This document shows positions 26,291 through 38,448 of a stretch of DNA of 64,000 nt, piece after piece. The stretch spans positions 38,732,862 to 38,796,861 of the forward strand of contig CM049307.1 in NCBI GenBank assembly GCA_026874595.1. Reading direction: 5' to 3'. Made by a program: the position numbers and the translations under genes. The notes beneath the pieces were generated by a model, which was given only the letters and a program-made list of their open reading frames with translations, searched no databases and was not told the origin of the DNA. Each line of letters begins with the position of its first letter. The first letter of the stretch is position 1. The stretch comes from Sipunculus nudus. Its lineage: Eukaryota > Annelida > Sipuncula > Golfingiida > Sipunculidae.

Positions 26291-28460
26291 TTCTGAGGGG
26301 TACTTACAAGCTCCATTGCTCGGAGGATATGAGTAACAGAGACCTTATTTCAGGTTTCCAAGGAGATTTTTTTTATGGTCCTCCCAGGATGTCAAGTTAA
26401 AAGATTCCAGGTATAGAGGTTATGATTTGTACCCTGTTAACAGATAACTGCATCTTTACAGGTCTCGAAAATAGAAAAAAAATTGTAAAAATAAAACAAA
26501 TACAGGTGTCGCCACCAGACTGCAAAAACTGATGAACCATTCCATGATCAATATCCATGCAAAGAATCATGGTGATCAATGCAATAGTTGTTCAGATACT
26601 TGAGCTTTTGTATCAAATTTTCCATTATTCTGGGGGGTACTTCGGAGCCCCATAGCTCACAGGTTATGGGTAACAGAGACCTTATTTCAGGTTTCCAAGG
26701 AGATTTTTTTTATGGTCCTCCCAGGATGTCAAGTTAAAAGATTCCAGGTCCAGAGGTTATGATTTGTGCCCTGTAAACAGATGACAGCTTCTTTGAAGGT
26801 ATCAAAAATTAAAAAAAAATCGTAAAAATTAGAAAAATATACAGGTGACGCCACCAGTTTGCAGGAACTAACCGAACACTCCATGATCAATATCCATGCA
26901 AAGAATCATGGTGATCAAGGCAGTAGTTATTCAGATACTGAAGCTTTTGTATCAATTTTTTTATTATTCTTGGGAGTACTTCAGAACCCCATAGCTCACA
27001 GGTTATGGGTAACAGAGACCTAATTTCAGGTTTCCAAGGAGATTTTCTATGGACCTCCCTGAATATAAAGTAACAAGATTCCAGGTCCAGAGGTTATGAT
27101 TTGTGCTCTGTTAAGAGATGACAGCTTCTTTGAAGGTATTAAAAATAGAGAAAAAACGTAAAAATTAGAAAAATACAGGTGGGGCCACCAGTTTGCAGGA
27201 ATTAACGGAACATTCCATGATCAATATTCATGATAAGAATCAAAGTGATCAAGGCAGTAGTTATTCAGATACTGAAGCTTTTGTATCAAATTTTTTATTA
27301 TTCTTGGGGCACTTACGAACCGCATAGCCTTACAGGTTATGGGTAACAGAGACCTAATTTCAGGTTTCCAAGGAGATTTTTTATGGACCTCCCTGGATGT
27401 CAAGTTAAAAGATTCCAGGTCCAGAGGTTATGATTTGTGCCCTGTTAACAGATGACAGCTTCTTTGAAGGTATCAAAAATAAAGAAAAAAATCGTAAAAA
27501 TTAGAATAATAAATTTGGCGCCACCAGTTTGCAGGAACTGACCGAACACTCCAAGATCAATATCCATGCAAAGAATCATGTGGTGATCAAGGCAGTAGTT
27601 ATTCAGATGCTGAAGCTTTTGTATCAACTTTTTTATTATTCTTGGGGCACTTCCGAACCGCATAGCTCACAGATTATGGGTAACAGAGACCTAAATTCAG
27701 GTTTCCAAGGAGATTTTTATGGACCTCCCTGGATGTCAAGTTAAAAGATTCCAGGTCTAGAGGTTATGATTTGTGCCCTGTTAACAGATGACAGCTTCTT
27801 TGAAGGTATCAAAAATAAAGAAAAAAAAAATCTTAAAAATTAGAATAATAAATTTGACGCCACCAGTTTGCAGGAACTGACCGAACACTCTAAGATCAAT
27901 ATCCATGCAAAGAATCATGGTGATCAAGGCAGTAGTTATTCAGATACTGAAGCTTTTGTATCAAATTTTTGATTATTCTGGGGGTACTTCGGAGACCCAT
28001 AGCTCGGAGAATACGGGTAACAGAGTCCTAAGTTCAGGTTTCCAAGGAGATTTTTTATGGACCTCCCTGGATGTGTTAGAAGATACCAGGTCCAGAGGTT
28101 ATGATTTGTGCCCTGTTAACAGATGACAGCTTCTTTGAAGTTATCAAAAATAGAGAAAAAAATCGTAAAAATTAGAAAATTACAGGTGGGGCCACCAGTT
28201 TGCAGGAACTGATGGAAAACTCCATGATCAATATTCATGCAAAGAATCATGGTGGTCAAGACAATAGTTAGTCAGATACAGAAGCATTCTTTTATCAAAT
28301 TTTTGATTATTCTGGGGGGTACTTCAAAGACACATAGCTCGGAGAATAATTTCAGGTTTCTAAGGAGATTTTTCATGGACCTCCCTGGATGTCAAGTTAG
28401 AAGATTCCAGGTCCAGTGGTTACGATTAGTGCCCTGTTAACGGACGGCCGGATGGCCAGA
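26291..28460 (+). repeat. Right array of the ~336-bp repeat, six and a half units
   Basis: Unit starts (TTCTGGGG-like, then GTACTT) lie at about 26291, 26628, 26968, 27301, 27639, 27976 and 28310, giving periods of 333-340 bp. Constant landmarks per unit are TAACAGAGACC, TTTCCAAGGAGATTTT, GGTTATGATTTGTGCCCTGT, GCCACCAGTTTGCAGGAACT and ATGCAAAGAATCATGGTGAT. The last unit runs directly into the right terminal repeat. The short frames here are repeat shadows. Confidence 0.9.
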
Positions 28461-28521
28461 CGGACGGACGCCGGACAAAGGGTGATCGCTATAGCTCAGA
28501 TGACTTTCAGTCAGCTGAGCT
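28345..28521 (-). repeat. Right terminal inverted repeat with terminal hairpin
   Basis: Reads CGGACGGACGCCGGACAAAG, then GGTGATCGC, and ends in a palindrome at 28493-28521 whose arms are AGCTCAGATGACTT and AGTCAGCTGAGCT. This hairpin is intact here and half-deleted at the left end. Confidence 0.8.
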
Positions 28522-28621
28522 TAAAAAAACTGTGATTATGTTTACTATTATAAAAATTACCGTTAAGTTAAATCACAGAAGGAGTGAAAGAGTAAGGAAG
28601 GAGTAAAGAATAAAACTAGAA

Positions 28622-28623
<2 letters not shown>

Positions 28624-28673
<50 letters not shown>
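28624..28673. repeat. (AT)n microsatellite
   Basis: Uninterrupted AT run of about 50 bp, just outside the right end of the foldback element. Confidence 0.95.
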
Positions 28674-28676
<3 letters not shown>

Positions 28677-28688
28677 AGTACATATACA

Positions 28689-28802
28689 ACCATTTCTTTG
28701 GCGTTATATATATAATATGAAAATACAACACATACTACCATTTCTATGGCGTTATATATATAATATGAACATATTTTACATACTACCATTTCTTTGGCGT
28801 TC
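28689..28802. repeat. 48-bp tandem repeat, about 2.4 copies
   Basis: CCATTTCTTTGGCGTT occurs at 28690, 28738 (one base different) and 28786, with GTTATATATATAATATGA between copies. The exact 48-bp spacing shows a young minisatellite. Confidence 0.9.
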
Positions 28803-29079
28803 TGCCTTGAAATGAAAATAACTTGAACTTATAATCCAATGCAGAAGGAAATCAGTTACCCAGTTAGTGTTCAAAAGAAATGAGTTTCGGACCACTTGTG
28901 AATGTTACCAGATACAAACCATATAATATAAGAAAGCTGTCCATTTCAGAAACTGTGAGGTTGTGCCCGACTGTGACGTCCTTGTGTCAGATTCAGAGAC
29001 CACTAGGTAGTGGCCACCTGATGCGTCCAAGTTGTCGGTTTCAGTACAAAAAATTACTCAAGTGAAAAACACAAACTAT
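28803..29079. other. Non-coding DNA, no gene seen
   Basis: Short spacer between two minisatellites. A 61-codon frame here has no recognisable feature. Confidence 0.5.
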
Positions 29080-29243
29080 CATGTAAATTCGACAGGCAAC
29101 CTTTGCAAATAAATCTCTGAGTGTGTGTAGTCCGGGCATTTACCAATGTTTGAACATACTTCATGTAAATTCGGCATGCAATCTATGTTAGTGCCTCCGT
29201 TTATGCGTACTCCGGGCATTTACCCTTGTTTGAGCATACGCTG
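29080..29243. repeat. 82-bp imperfect tandem duplication
   Basis: CATGTAAATTCGACAGGCAA at 29080 recurs at 29162 with three changes. Both copies continue to a TCCGGGCATTTACC and GTTTGAACATAC-like segment. Confidence 0.85.
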
Positions 29244-31505
29244 GACGCAAAAAGGGTAAAAACAGGCGATAGGCCATCCCGGACATTTTGATTGTTTGAA
29301 TCTAAAGCAGTCTGATGGGGAAACCCGAACCTCCATCAGCCTATATCGATGTTAATATCAGCTAATATCATACCGATGACGGTATGTGACAACATTTTCT
29401 GACATTCTGGCATGCTTATTGCTCAAACGACTCTACTGTGCTTTATATATAGGGGTCGGTAGTTACTGACTCCTTTTAAGATACAAAACATTCTCTCATG
29501 TCGTGGTTTGTACATATGTGGTCAGGTAATAATGCCATTTAAATGTAATGTTCCACCTTGGTTGTACGACGAATTTCTTACGAACTACCAGGAGATCCGG
29601 AACACTGTTTAACGTTACGAAACAGCCACGATAAGTAACCGAAACACAAACAATACACACCGGCTGTGAAATTATTCGAATAAGATACAAATCATCTTAA
29701 ACATGCAGTCATAACCACAAGCTCTCGTTATCTATAAAATGTCATGTTTTTTAACATCTTTACATCTTATCATTATTGACAGTTCATGGTGGTTTCGTAG
29801 CCAATAGCAATGTCCTTGGTGCTTTCTGGTTGAATGGTAAGGGATTTTTGATTTTACGTAGAGGTTTGACTCCAAGGAAAAGCATCGAAGCCTCACGAAA
29901 CACCGAAAGGCCATACCAATAAAATGTACGGATTCGCAGCTCCCATTTTTCCTTGATTAATTTTGTTTGCAAATAATGTTCTGATTCTTGGTAATGTTGC
30001 TCATGTTGCTTATTTGTGCTGTGCCAAAAATTGTCTAAAAGACTCCTTATAAGTATGAAAAGTGGACTGAGGCTATGTTGATCATACACACAATTCAAAA
30101 ACCGGAGTAATTTGCCTTTATTTTTATGGACAAGCTTCCAAAATTCCACGTATTCTTTTGATAGAGTCAATATTTTTTTATAGTACAATCATTTTTTTGT
30201 GTGGCCTTGTCAACAAAAGTCTCCTTCCACTCAACATGAATCCGCCAGGATGATCTGGGAACCAACCATATCTGAGCAGGAATAAAAAAAAATTACTCCA
30301 CGACCATTGAGATCGATAACTACTTCATCATCAAGCTATAGCTACGAATAGCATGACACATTTTGCCGAATGATTGCAAACTACCGATTCTGGACGAATC
30401 TGTTTCCAGATCAAATCGTATAAAGTCGGAACTAAACTGTTTTTACGAAGGTGTGCGATTTTCTGTGACCATTCAACACATCATATACACATTCTACAAT
30501 GCGATTCCCTACGACATCCCCTGGCATACGATATGCCACAATGCGCCTGTTATATTACAACAAATTATATGTAGTATAATGTTTTTAAATAGCGTTATAT
30601 CGTTGAAATTCTTCTCAAATCGCAGAAAATGGTAGAAAAACACATAATGTTAAGCTTGTGTCGCAAGTATACAGAAACTTTCCCCTATGCATGACCTTAC
30701 AAAACATGATTAATTTTTTTAAATGTGAAGATTAAAAAATAGTCTGCGGCTCACAGAAAATAATTGCTTTTCTAATAATAGCATGAACAAGCAAAAGAGT
30801 CCGAATTAATTGATGATAATAAAAATTTGCCGCAAATCAATCACCTGTGTTTTTAATTAATTCAGGACGAGATCTGTTTCGCGCGGTTCGACATCTAATT
30901 ACCCGGTGAAAGACCAAACACGCAGCTGCTAGTTATTCATCAAGCGATAATCCTGTAAGGGAAATTCTGACAAAGAGTCATCAACAAAAGATTATCTTGT
31001 TGTCAAAACATATAACGTTTTCAAATTTTTACCAAGGATACAAGACTACTTTCCCGGAGAGGTTCGGGACTGTATATATTGAAAAAGTTGAAGAATAATA
31101 TATTGATGTATACATTTTCACTTTCTTTATGTAACTCATGTCCTTTTAAATGTACAATGAAATAACTTAATTATGACATATATGTCTTAGTATCATTAAA
31201 AAAGACACCATTCAACCAATCATATTTTGAAAGAAAATTAAAGGCTGTTCAATATTTTTTTTATTTTCAAAAAAAAAAGAAAAAAGGCTCTCAAAATTTG
31301 GAACTTAGTGTTTCCTTTTTTTAATTTATAATTCTCACTTGAACGAAAACGATTTTTAAAGAATTGCAAGGGTTATGGAACGATGTCATTAATATGCATC
31401 ATACTACTCGGAGTCTATGGTTCCTGTGAAATTGAACCGTTTAAACCTCGACAGTTTCATCAAACTGGCCGAAATGAAGGACCGTCACAGGTCAACCATC
31501 AATCA
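29244..31505. other. Non-coding DNA; one complex TAAT-rich block
   Basis: No gene seen. A 134-codon minus-strand frame (29784-30188) has no domain and is Lys/Leu/Phe-rich as expected of AT-rich DNA. The block 30840-30965 is complex and contains TTTTTAATTAATTCAGG and ATCTAATTACCC, homeodomain-type cores, and might be conserved regulatory DNA. A/T runs lie near 31250-31285. Confidence 0.5.
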
Positions 31506-31812
31506 GTTATAATTACCATTCCTAGAAAACCAAACATCCGTTCTCAAAACCCTGTCCACCGGGGCATCGCGATATTCCTTTAAATTAAGCTTTTAAAATT
31601 CAAAAGAGGAAGCAATGTCGCAAACGTAGATAATAAAAGGTTATTTGATAATTACTTTTCGTTTCAAAAGAAAGGAAAATAGGTTATAAAAATTTGGCCT
31701 TTCCGTTATAATTACGAGCCCTGAAAACCAAATAGCCGGACTCCAACACTGGTCCACTGAGGTTTTGTAATATTCTTTCAACATTTTTTACTAAAATTCA
31801 ATAGGGGAAGCA
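31506..31812. repeat. ~199-bp degenerate tandem duplication
   Basis: GTTATAATTAC at 31506 and 31705 starts two related segments. They share GAAAACCAAA, TCCAC/TGAGG-like, AATATTC and GGAAGCAAT words in the same order. Divergence is considerable. Confidence 0.7.
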
Positions 31813-33804
31813 ATTTAGCATTTTTTTTTAAATTTAGACAAGCATTAAATGAATATATTTACTTTCCCATTCTATTGACTTGTCTTTGATTAACGGCAAG
31901 ATACAATTGGGTCCTCCGGAGTTACTTGCATATTTGTTCCTTTTCTTACAGAAGAGAGAGTACGTTCAATTTGTCCCGTATATAAATTGTGGCAATCTCT
32001 GAGGGACACCCAATGAATCATTCTGTGCCGACAGTATATTTTCCAGTACGCGCTCATAGCCATGCCGGAGACCGAACCCGGTTCGGAGAGAACAGAGCGT
32101 TTTACCCCTCGACTGCCCAGGTCCCCGGTAAAGCTTAACGGTAAAACCCTGTCTAAAGAGTGTAAATTTCCAGTAATATAGACGGTTTTATAATATATTT
32201 GAGTCATTATATTCAATATATTAAAGTTATTATTTGAATGCATACAAGTTAATCCATGCATAGTAACTTTACCTGTATTTTGGGTAAATATATATTATGA
32301 TGGGAAAGCTACAAAGCAATCCCTCCGAGTTAAAATTCCTTAATTTTGTAACCCGATCGGAAGATCAAATAAATCTGAAGTATTTAGATGCTACTAACAT
32401 GCTGGTAGATTTATCAATTTGCTTTAGATTTCAGCTTATCAGAGTCGATTTTCCTTAGATAAGATTTTAAAACAAAGTATTAACCATCACAGTCTCTATA
32501 CAAATGATAGCTTTTACAAAATGAAGAAATACGACCTCTTATAACGGTAGTTGTTGATGAAAAATTATGAAGTTTTAAAAAAATCTGTAGTTGATTCTGT
32601 AAATCAACTACCTATCATATAATTTTAATGTTTCTTCGAATATTTTTTCTACGGGCATTTTACTTCCGTTTCCAATTGACACACATAAATGTTATGTGCA
32701 GAAAGGTTTGGTATAAATTGTTTCCATCGTTAAGAGTGTGTGTGCCTGCCATATCAACAAAACCTTCGGTTGTTGACGGTAATCTTATGACAGAAGTGCA
32801 ACGGAAGTTTTCATCTTTAAAGATATTAACCAAACCTAAACGAACTGAGAGCACGATTGTTATCTGTATTTTCTCAATATCGCCACAGATCATAGTCATA
32901 AAACGCATGGGTTAAATAAACGTGTTCTCGAAACACATTGGTGGTGTTGAAATGACAAACTCTGATTATTGAAGTAATTTCTTTTCCTTAAAGTTACCGA
33001 ACAGTTATCAAATAAAAGAGTTCCTTTAGTGGGAATTATTGGTATCTAACGGCTTGATTTCATCCGATTTGGGACCACCGGAAATCGCCCGGGGATTGCG
33101 ACGGATTGTCCAAGGGTTACATTAGCTGCGAAGACAAAATGTATCGTCGCCACAAATCTAATGACATTTCCATTTGCATGGTTACGTACAGATCAAATTG
33201 AACAGATAAAAAGATTGGCTTGTACTGACAACATGGGCTCGGCGTGCCTGAAGATGCACTCAATCTTATTAAGTATTGCTGGTATGGCCCTCGGCGTGAT
33301 CGATCACTGGTGAGGAGTTCACGCCCTGGTCTACTGCGGCACGTTCTCCGAGGAGCTCCGATCTTCTGTTACTGTGGGTGTTGATCACTGATAAAACCGC
33401 AGGGTATCATGAAGAGATAAGAAAACAAGATAGCGGCATAGGGTACATATAAACCTCTGGGCTTCATTAGAATTAAATATATCCTGTAGAAAAAAAAAGA
33501 GTACAGCAGTACAGCATTGATGGGGCGAGATTTTTCTCAGTAATTGGTCTAACATCAATCAAGTGTGGGATGTCATTCTATGAAAACTCCCCTGCTAAAC
33601 AAACAGTACAAATCACAATCTTTTTTTTAACTTCGTCTATAAACTTATTCAAAAAGGTCATGACACGAGATTCCCTGCTTTGTGAATAAAACTGAATGCT
33701 TTGAGAGCTTTGTCATATAAAATATACCAACGTCTCCAGTAAAAAAAAACCCAGGTATCCTGTGACTGCTCATCGCATGCGAAAGTCCATTTCAATTTTG
33801 ATTT
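31813..33804. other. Non-coding DNA with a complex GC-richer block at 33050-33420
   Basis: No gene seen; the 123-codon minus-strand frame (31890-32261) has no recognisable domain. The block at 33050-33420 is richer in G+C than its surroundings, free of simple repeats, and contains a perfect octamer ATTTGCAT (33172-33179), the classic POU-factor core. It could be a distal enhancer or part of an exon; no splice-consistent frame supports the latter. Confidence 0.4.
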
Positions 33805-33831
33805 AATATTATAGCAAGATATAGTTATATA

Positions 33832-33886
<55 letters not shown>

Positions 33887-34264
33887 GTCAGACCAAAAAA
33901 GATGTAAAAACAAATCTTAAACATTTTTACAATGTAATACTTTTTCTAGTTATTTTATTCAAATTGATTACTATTTCGGTTTTTATATTAGAACCGATAA
34001 TAATCTGCAAAATGGATTCAATTAATACCAAAGTTTTTCTTTTCTGCACGAAATATGTGATAATGAAGAATAACATATTACTATAACTTTCATTCTCAGA
34101 TTTTTTATCCGTTGGCGGTTCTCTCAAAGATGTGCCTCACGGGATCTCAGACCGACTTTCGCTGAATGTTATATATTGAAACTGATGACATGTCAAGTCA
34201 AATAAAAAAAGCCTCATGGGTAACCATGGCAGATTGTGGACTTACAGAAATCCCGTGTAACATC
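33805..34264. repeat. 460-bp tandem duplication, copy 1
   Basis: Every base I compared is identical to 34265-34724, including a 38-bp (AT)n tract of equal length in both copies. The left boundary is set by the first mismatch (T before copy 1, C before copy 2). It holds no recognisable gene; the frames inside are duplicated shadows. Confidence 0.95.
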
Positions 34265-34291
34265 AATATTATAGCAAGATATAGTTATATA

Positions 34292-34346
<55 letters not shown>

Positions 34347-34724
34347 GTCAGACCAAAAAAGATGTAAAAACAAATCTTAAACATTTTTACAATGTAATAC
34401 TTTTTCTAGTTATTTTATTCAAATTGATTACTATTTCGGTTTTTATATTAGAACCGATAATAATCTGCAAAATGGATTCAATTAATACCAAAGTTTTTCT
34501 TTTCTGCACGAAATATGTGATAATGAAGAATAACATATTACTATAACTTTCATTCTCAGATTTTTTATCCGTTGGCGGTTCTCTCAAAGATGTGCCTCAC
34601 GGGATCTCAGACCGACTTTCGCTGAATGTTATATATTGAAACTGATGACATGTCAAGTCAAATAAAAAAAGCCTCATGGGTAACCATGGCAGATTGTGGA
34701 CTTACAGAAATCCCGTGTAACATC
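34265..34724. repeat. 460-bp tandem duplication, copy 2
   Basis: Perfect head-to-tail copy of 33805-34264. A further 3 bp (AAT) match past the right end, a possible microhomology at the junction. Identity through a microsatellite means either a very recent duplication or an assembly error. Confidence 0.95.
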
Positions 34725-37700
34725 AATTCATTTAAGACTGCTTACTCTCCCAAGGGCTTGGCCATTATCCTGCCACCGGGATAAAGGAAACGTTGCATGC
34801 AGTACGAGAAAAAAACCCTCAGGAACAGGCGTTTTTGGGGGAAAAATGGTTCCACCTTTTCTTAAATTCCATTGGATCTACTCAGAATATAATGACTCCT
34901 TATTTTTCATTTCCCTACAAACTCTAATACATTTTATTAGTTGTTCTGAATAATTTTTTTGTCACTTTTGTAAATTAATTGCCCATGGGCATGGTGATTT
35001 TTCTATATATTTGTGGACTTAGTACAGAATGCCATCAGAAGCCATAGTATAATACCGTTTGGTATACATTGTGGGATCAAATTAAACGTTTAGGTTATAT
35101 TAATGCAATAGACCTGTCCCTTTTTTGCACTACCGGGATTACACATACGTATTTACACAGACTCGTGTCTGCGAGTCCTAAGCTTTGCTGTTTTGACCTA
35201 ATTAAAAGTGGTATTTATGATTGTTTATCAAAAGCTGGAGTTGTCAATAACAGCTCCAATAAATAGTCTATCGCTGGATATGATTTGTAATATGAAACCA
35301 ATGCATAACCTGTGGCTTTAAAACAATCTGAATCATCTTATATTCATCAAGTAATGTACGGAAGTGCTTACAGGAGCTATATCTACCTACAGGGGAAAAA
35401 AAGCGGAGAGACCTTGCAGGTCTGGCATGGTTTAGAGACAGACATGCTAGCTATAGCTGGTGTTCTGTATGACCGCTGTGTTGAAGACAACCCACAGGCA
35501 TCGGTACTTAAGTCACACCCGCTCCCGACAATGTGATCCTTAAGTTACTAACATGTCCCGAGCCCTACAGGTACAGAAGTAAAATCAATATATAGTCTCT
35601 TTATTGCTCTCCTATCAATTGTCCCAATGTGAGACCTTGTCCTATTTGTTAGTCTGAAAATGTAATCTTAATCATATGGCCTGTAACATAACCAAACCAA
35701 TTTTTCTCCACACACAGATGTCTGTTTTCTTCTGTTTGTCTGTTTGGCACTAAAAGTTCTTTTAAATCATATGTATATTGAAGATTTTTTTCTCAAATAA
35801 ATGAGATTTTATTAAGCTTTTGTATATATCCGGGTACAGTTGCAGATATTAACATACTTATCATTTTAATACAAGAATTATAAGGTATTCTAGTGGCAAG
35901 GAATGAATGAACTGATTTAATTATGGAAGTGAACTGAATATAATGTCCGCACTGGAGACTCTTGGACTATTGCCTAATTCCATATACATTTGAAAGAGGC
36001 TCCTTTCTTTGATCCTTCATCATATCTATACACGTGGGCGACCCTGAGGTCAAGCTTCCTGTGTTCGTCATCTGAATATTTAGTCACAAGCGAGACGTGT
36101 TGACGTCAGGCAAGGAAAATAACCAGACTTCTCATTTAATCCCTTTTCGTCAGAGACCTGAAATGGTCATTATCAATGGTCGACACATATGTCAATTGAG
36201 CATATTCAAATGGTCATACGGACCGCACCGGTCATATTGATTTGGGCAAACATTATATAGAGGTTGAAACAAACATTACTAAAAGTTCAGCCTAAGGTAA
36301 TTGGCATAACTATATAATTCTTGTTAAATTAATCCATTTACAACCAGCATACATTTCTTACATTGTATTACTCCGTTCAGGGGATACATTTCTTACATTT
36401 TATTACTCCTTCCGGGGCAATTTTCAGCATTATAATGGTAAAATTCCCCTCTGTAAATTCCTGTTTATGGGAGTCTGGTGCACTTGTAAGGGCTTTTGGA
36501 CCTTGTTACATATTACCACAGTGACTAACAATTAATTTCTAACTTCGCCATTCTCCACTCCTCTCGAACTTTTTTTTTCTTTTCTAAATGAATGAATGGG
36601 CAAATAAACGAACTTTCATTTTTTTATATATAAATATAAAAAAATCAATGTTTTCAAAGGGAAATGACCGTGGATTTTAGGGAAACGCAATAACTAGGCC
36701 ATTACATTAACTTTGGACCGAGGATAGCTTCACAATATCCTGTTGCGTCAGATAATTCAAGATTTTCCTCAACCTAGAAATTAATTACCGAGGAACCGAA
36801 GTTTTTTGTAGTGCAGCTATTCATTAACAACTCCGATAAAATCAAGCCGATATTTTGATGCGGCCGGGTTTCATACAAATTATGAGATCTTAATGTCTTA
36901 CTTTAATATATATATATATATTTTATCGGTAACAGGCATCCGACTCCATGCTGTTATTTCTGCAACTGTTTCAGTTTGCTGATCAGATAAATTTGCCATT
37001 TATATGGCATTGTCTCGATAAATGTGTTTGACATTGGTTCATTTCATAATTTCTGTATTTTTGGCCATTATGTTGGTCTAACTTCTCAATATCCCAACAT
37101 TTATATTTATATATGTACTTATTACAATCAACATTAATAATAATAATGATTTTCTATACAATTCCATCAAATTTACATCTATTATGGCTTCAAGCAGTAT
37201 ATGATTAGACATTTGATTCTGCTGTAGTTGCATTGCATATGATACATATTTCTACACTGTACGAGTGTAGGTAAACGAATGGACAAGAGTCATTGCTACA
37301 AATATGAAGAGAATTTATAAGAAAAAAATCGGTTGACGTTTATAATTTTTTTTTCATTTTTCGTACTTTGTGGATATTTGGAAAGTAAAAAATTGCTACT
37401 TCCTTCCTCTAGCACAGAAGCCGGCAAATAATCAAATAGTATTTTAGGTGACCCTCAAGACGTGTATAAGTATCTTTTTCATAAAATACCTGCTGTAATA
37501 AACATGACTTTACAGCATGTACCTTGTTTACTTATGAAGCTACGTGCTGACGAGTGATCCTTGGTTTTATACAAAAAGCACCAAGGGTAATCCCAGCGTG
37601 CCTGGGCATTAATATATTTGTGAATGATATCTCTTGATTCTCTGTTTGATACGACACAAATAAACAAGTGCTGTATATAATCAAAACATTGTTTATATAT

Positions 37701-38256
37701 AACACAACATTCAAGTTTTCCTTTGCTTAAGTACCGTTGATTTAGATTAATGGTGGATAACGTGTTATATTTGACCGTTTTAATCGCTCACTAACTTGAC
37801 TATAGACATAACATTAACTTTCAGTATGACTAAAAATATGAAAAATATTCGTATATAAGATAGTCATAGTGTGTATTATCTATACGACTCCGTAGCATGA
37901 AAACATAGATATCGCGGACTGCAGTTGTCCACATCATGTATCTATATAACTATATAGCCATCCAGCTCTATACTTCATATATACGGACACCTCTATAGGC
38001 TGGTGTGCGAAGTGATACCAGTACGTCTTGATTTAATAATTATAATATAAACTGTTTTCGCCACAAATTGAAGTTTAAAATGACCGAACGTCAAATGATA
38101 AGATTTGTCTGTAAGACAGGTCGTATGTAGGTACTTATGATATAATGACCTAACGTAATAACCCTTAAGCGAGTGAGTTGATTTCAGTCTTAGCACAGAG
38201 GTAAAAGACGGGACACTTTTATTTGAGAGCGTTAGTCCCTAAGACAAGCCGTTTAC
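34725..38256. other. Non-coding DNA, no gene seen
   Basis: About 3.5 kb of mixed AT-rich and complex sequence. A short (TA)n run lies at about 36907-36921. At about 36030-36125 there is a GC-richer patch with GTTGACGTCAGG, a CRE-type core. The frames of 60-85 codons show no recognisable domain. Confidence 0.5.
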
Positions 38257-38448
38257 ATGTACAAGAAGAGCTTGCCTGGAGAGCGACCTGAACCGTACCA
38301 ACCCCTGTCGGCGTGTAATCCCTGGAGACCCATCAAAAATCCTAGAACGTCCCGGGGCTCGGTGTATACAAGTCTTCCTCAGAATCTATCCCGTATCAAG
38401 AAGCGTACAGCACAGGCTGTTAAATTTACGATGTCCCTGTCTCCCTGA
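38257..38448 (+). other. Weak candidate short ORF or exon, 63 codons
   Basis: This frame is unusual for the window because the DNA under it is clearly GC-richer than its flanks. The product is basic, Pro- and Ser-rich (MYKKSLPGERPEPYQPLSAC at its start) and ends in TGA. The start context (TTTACATGT) is weak. No domain, signal peptide or splice partner is visible, and composition alone may explain it. Confidence 0.15.

Larger units (their letters stand above)
23562..28521. mobile_element. ~5-kb foldback element with long inverted ends and internal tandem arrays
   Basis: The left end AGCTCAGCTGACTGAAAG, followed by ATCACCCTTTGTCCGGCG and a CCGTCCGTCTGT tract, is repeated as an exact-sense inverse at the right end. 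The inverted match continues inward through CCGTTAAC, AATCGTAACC, CTTGACATCCAG and AAACCTGAAAT, at least 170 bp. Just inside, both arms hold the same ~336-bp repeat in opposite orientation, about two units left and six and a half right. The centre holds different degenerate repeats. No transposase or reverse transcriptase frame was found, so it is non-autonomous. No target duplication is clear. The class is unknown: foldback-type DNA transposon is the best description, and a head-to-head pair of related repeats is an alternative. Confidence 0.75.

Noticed and set aside
26291-28460. CRISPR-like or gene-family array
   Set aside because: Units are ~336 bp with no short constant repeat and unique spacer pattern, and no frame is kept across units.
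29784-30188. 134-codon minus-strand frame as a gene
   Set aside because: Lys/Leu/Phe-rich without recognisable motif, no neighbouring frame or splice pattern.
34174-34200. Hammerhead ribozyme core (CTGATGA)
   Set aside because: No GAAA at the required place and no flanking stems; the same holds for the other CTGATGA occurrences, for example near 3015 and 15027.
33927-34587. Two identical 66-codon minus-strand frames as a duplicated gene
   Set aside because: They are identical only because the 460-bp DNA unit is duplicated; the frame has no coding character.
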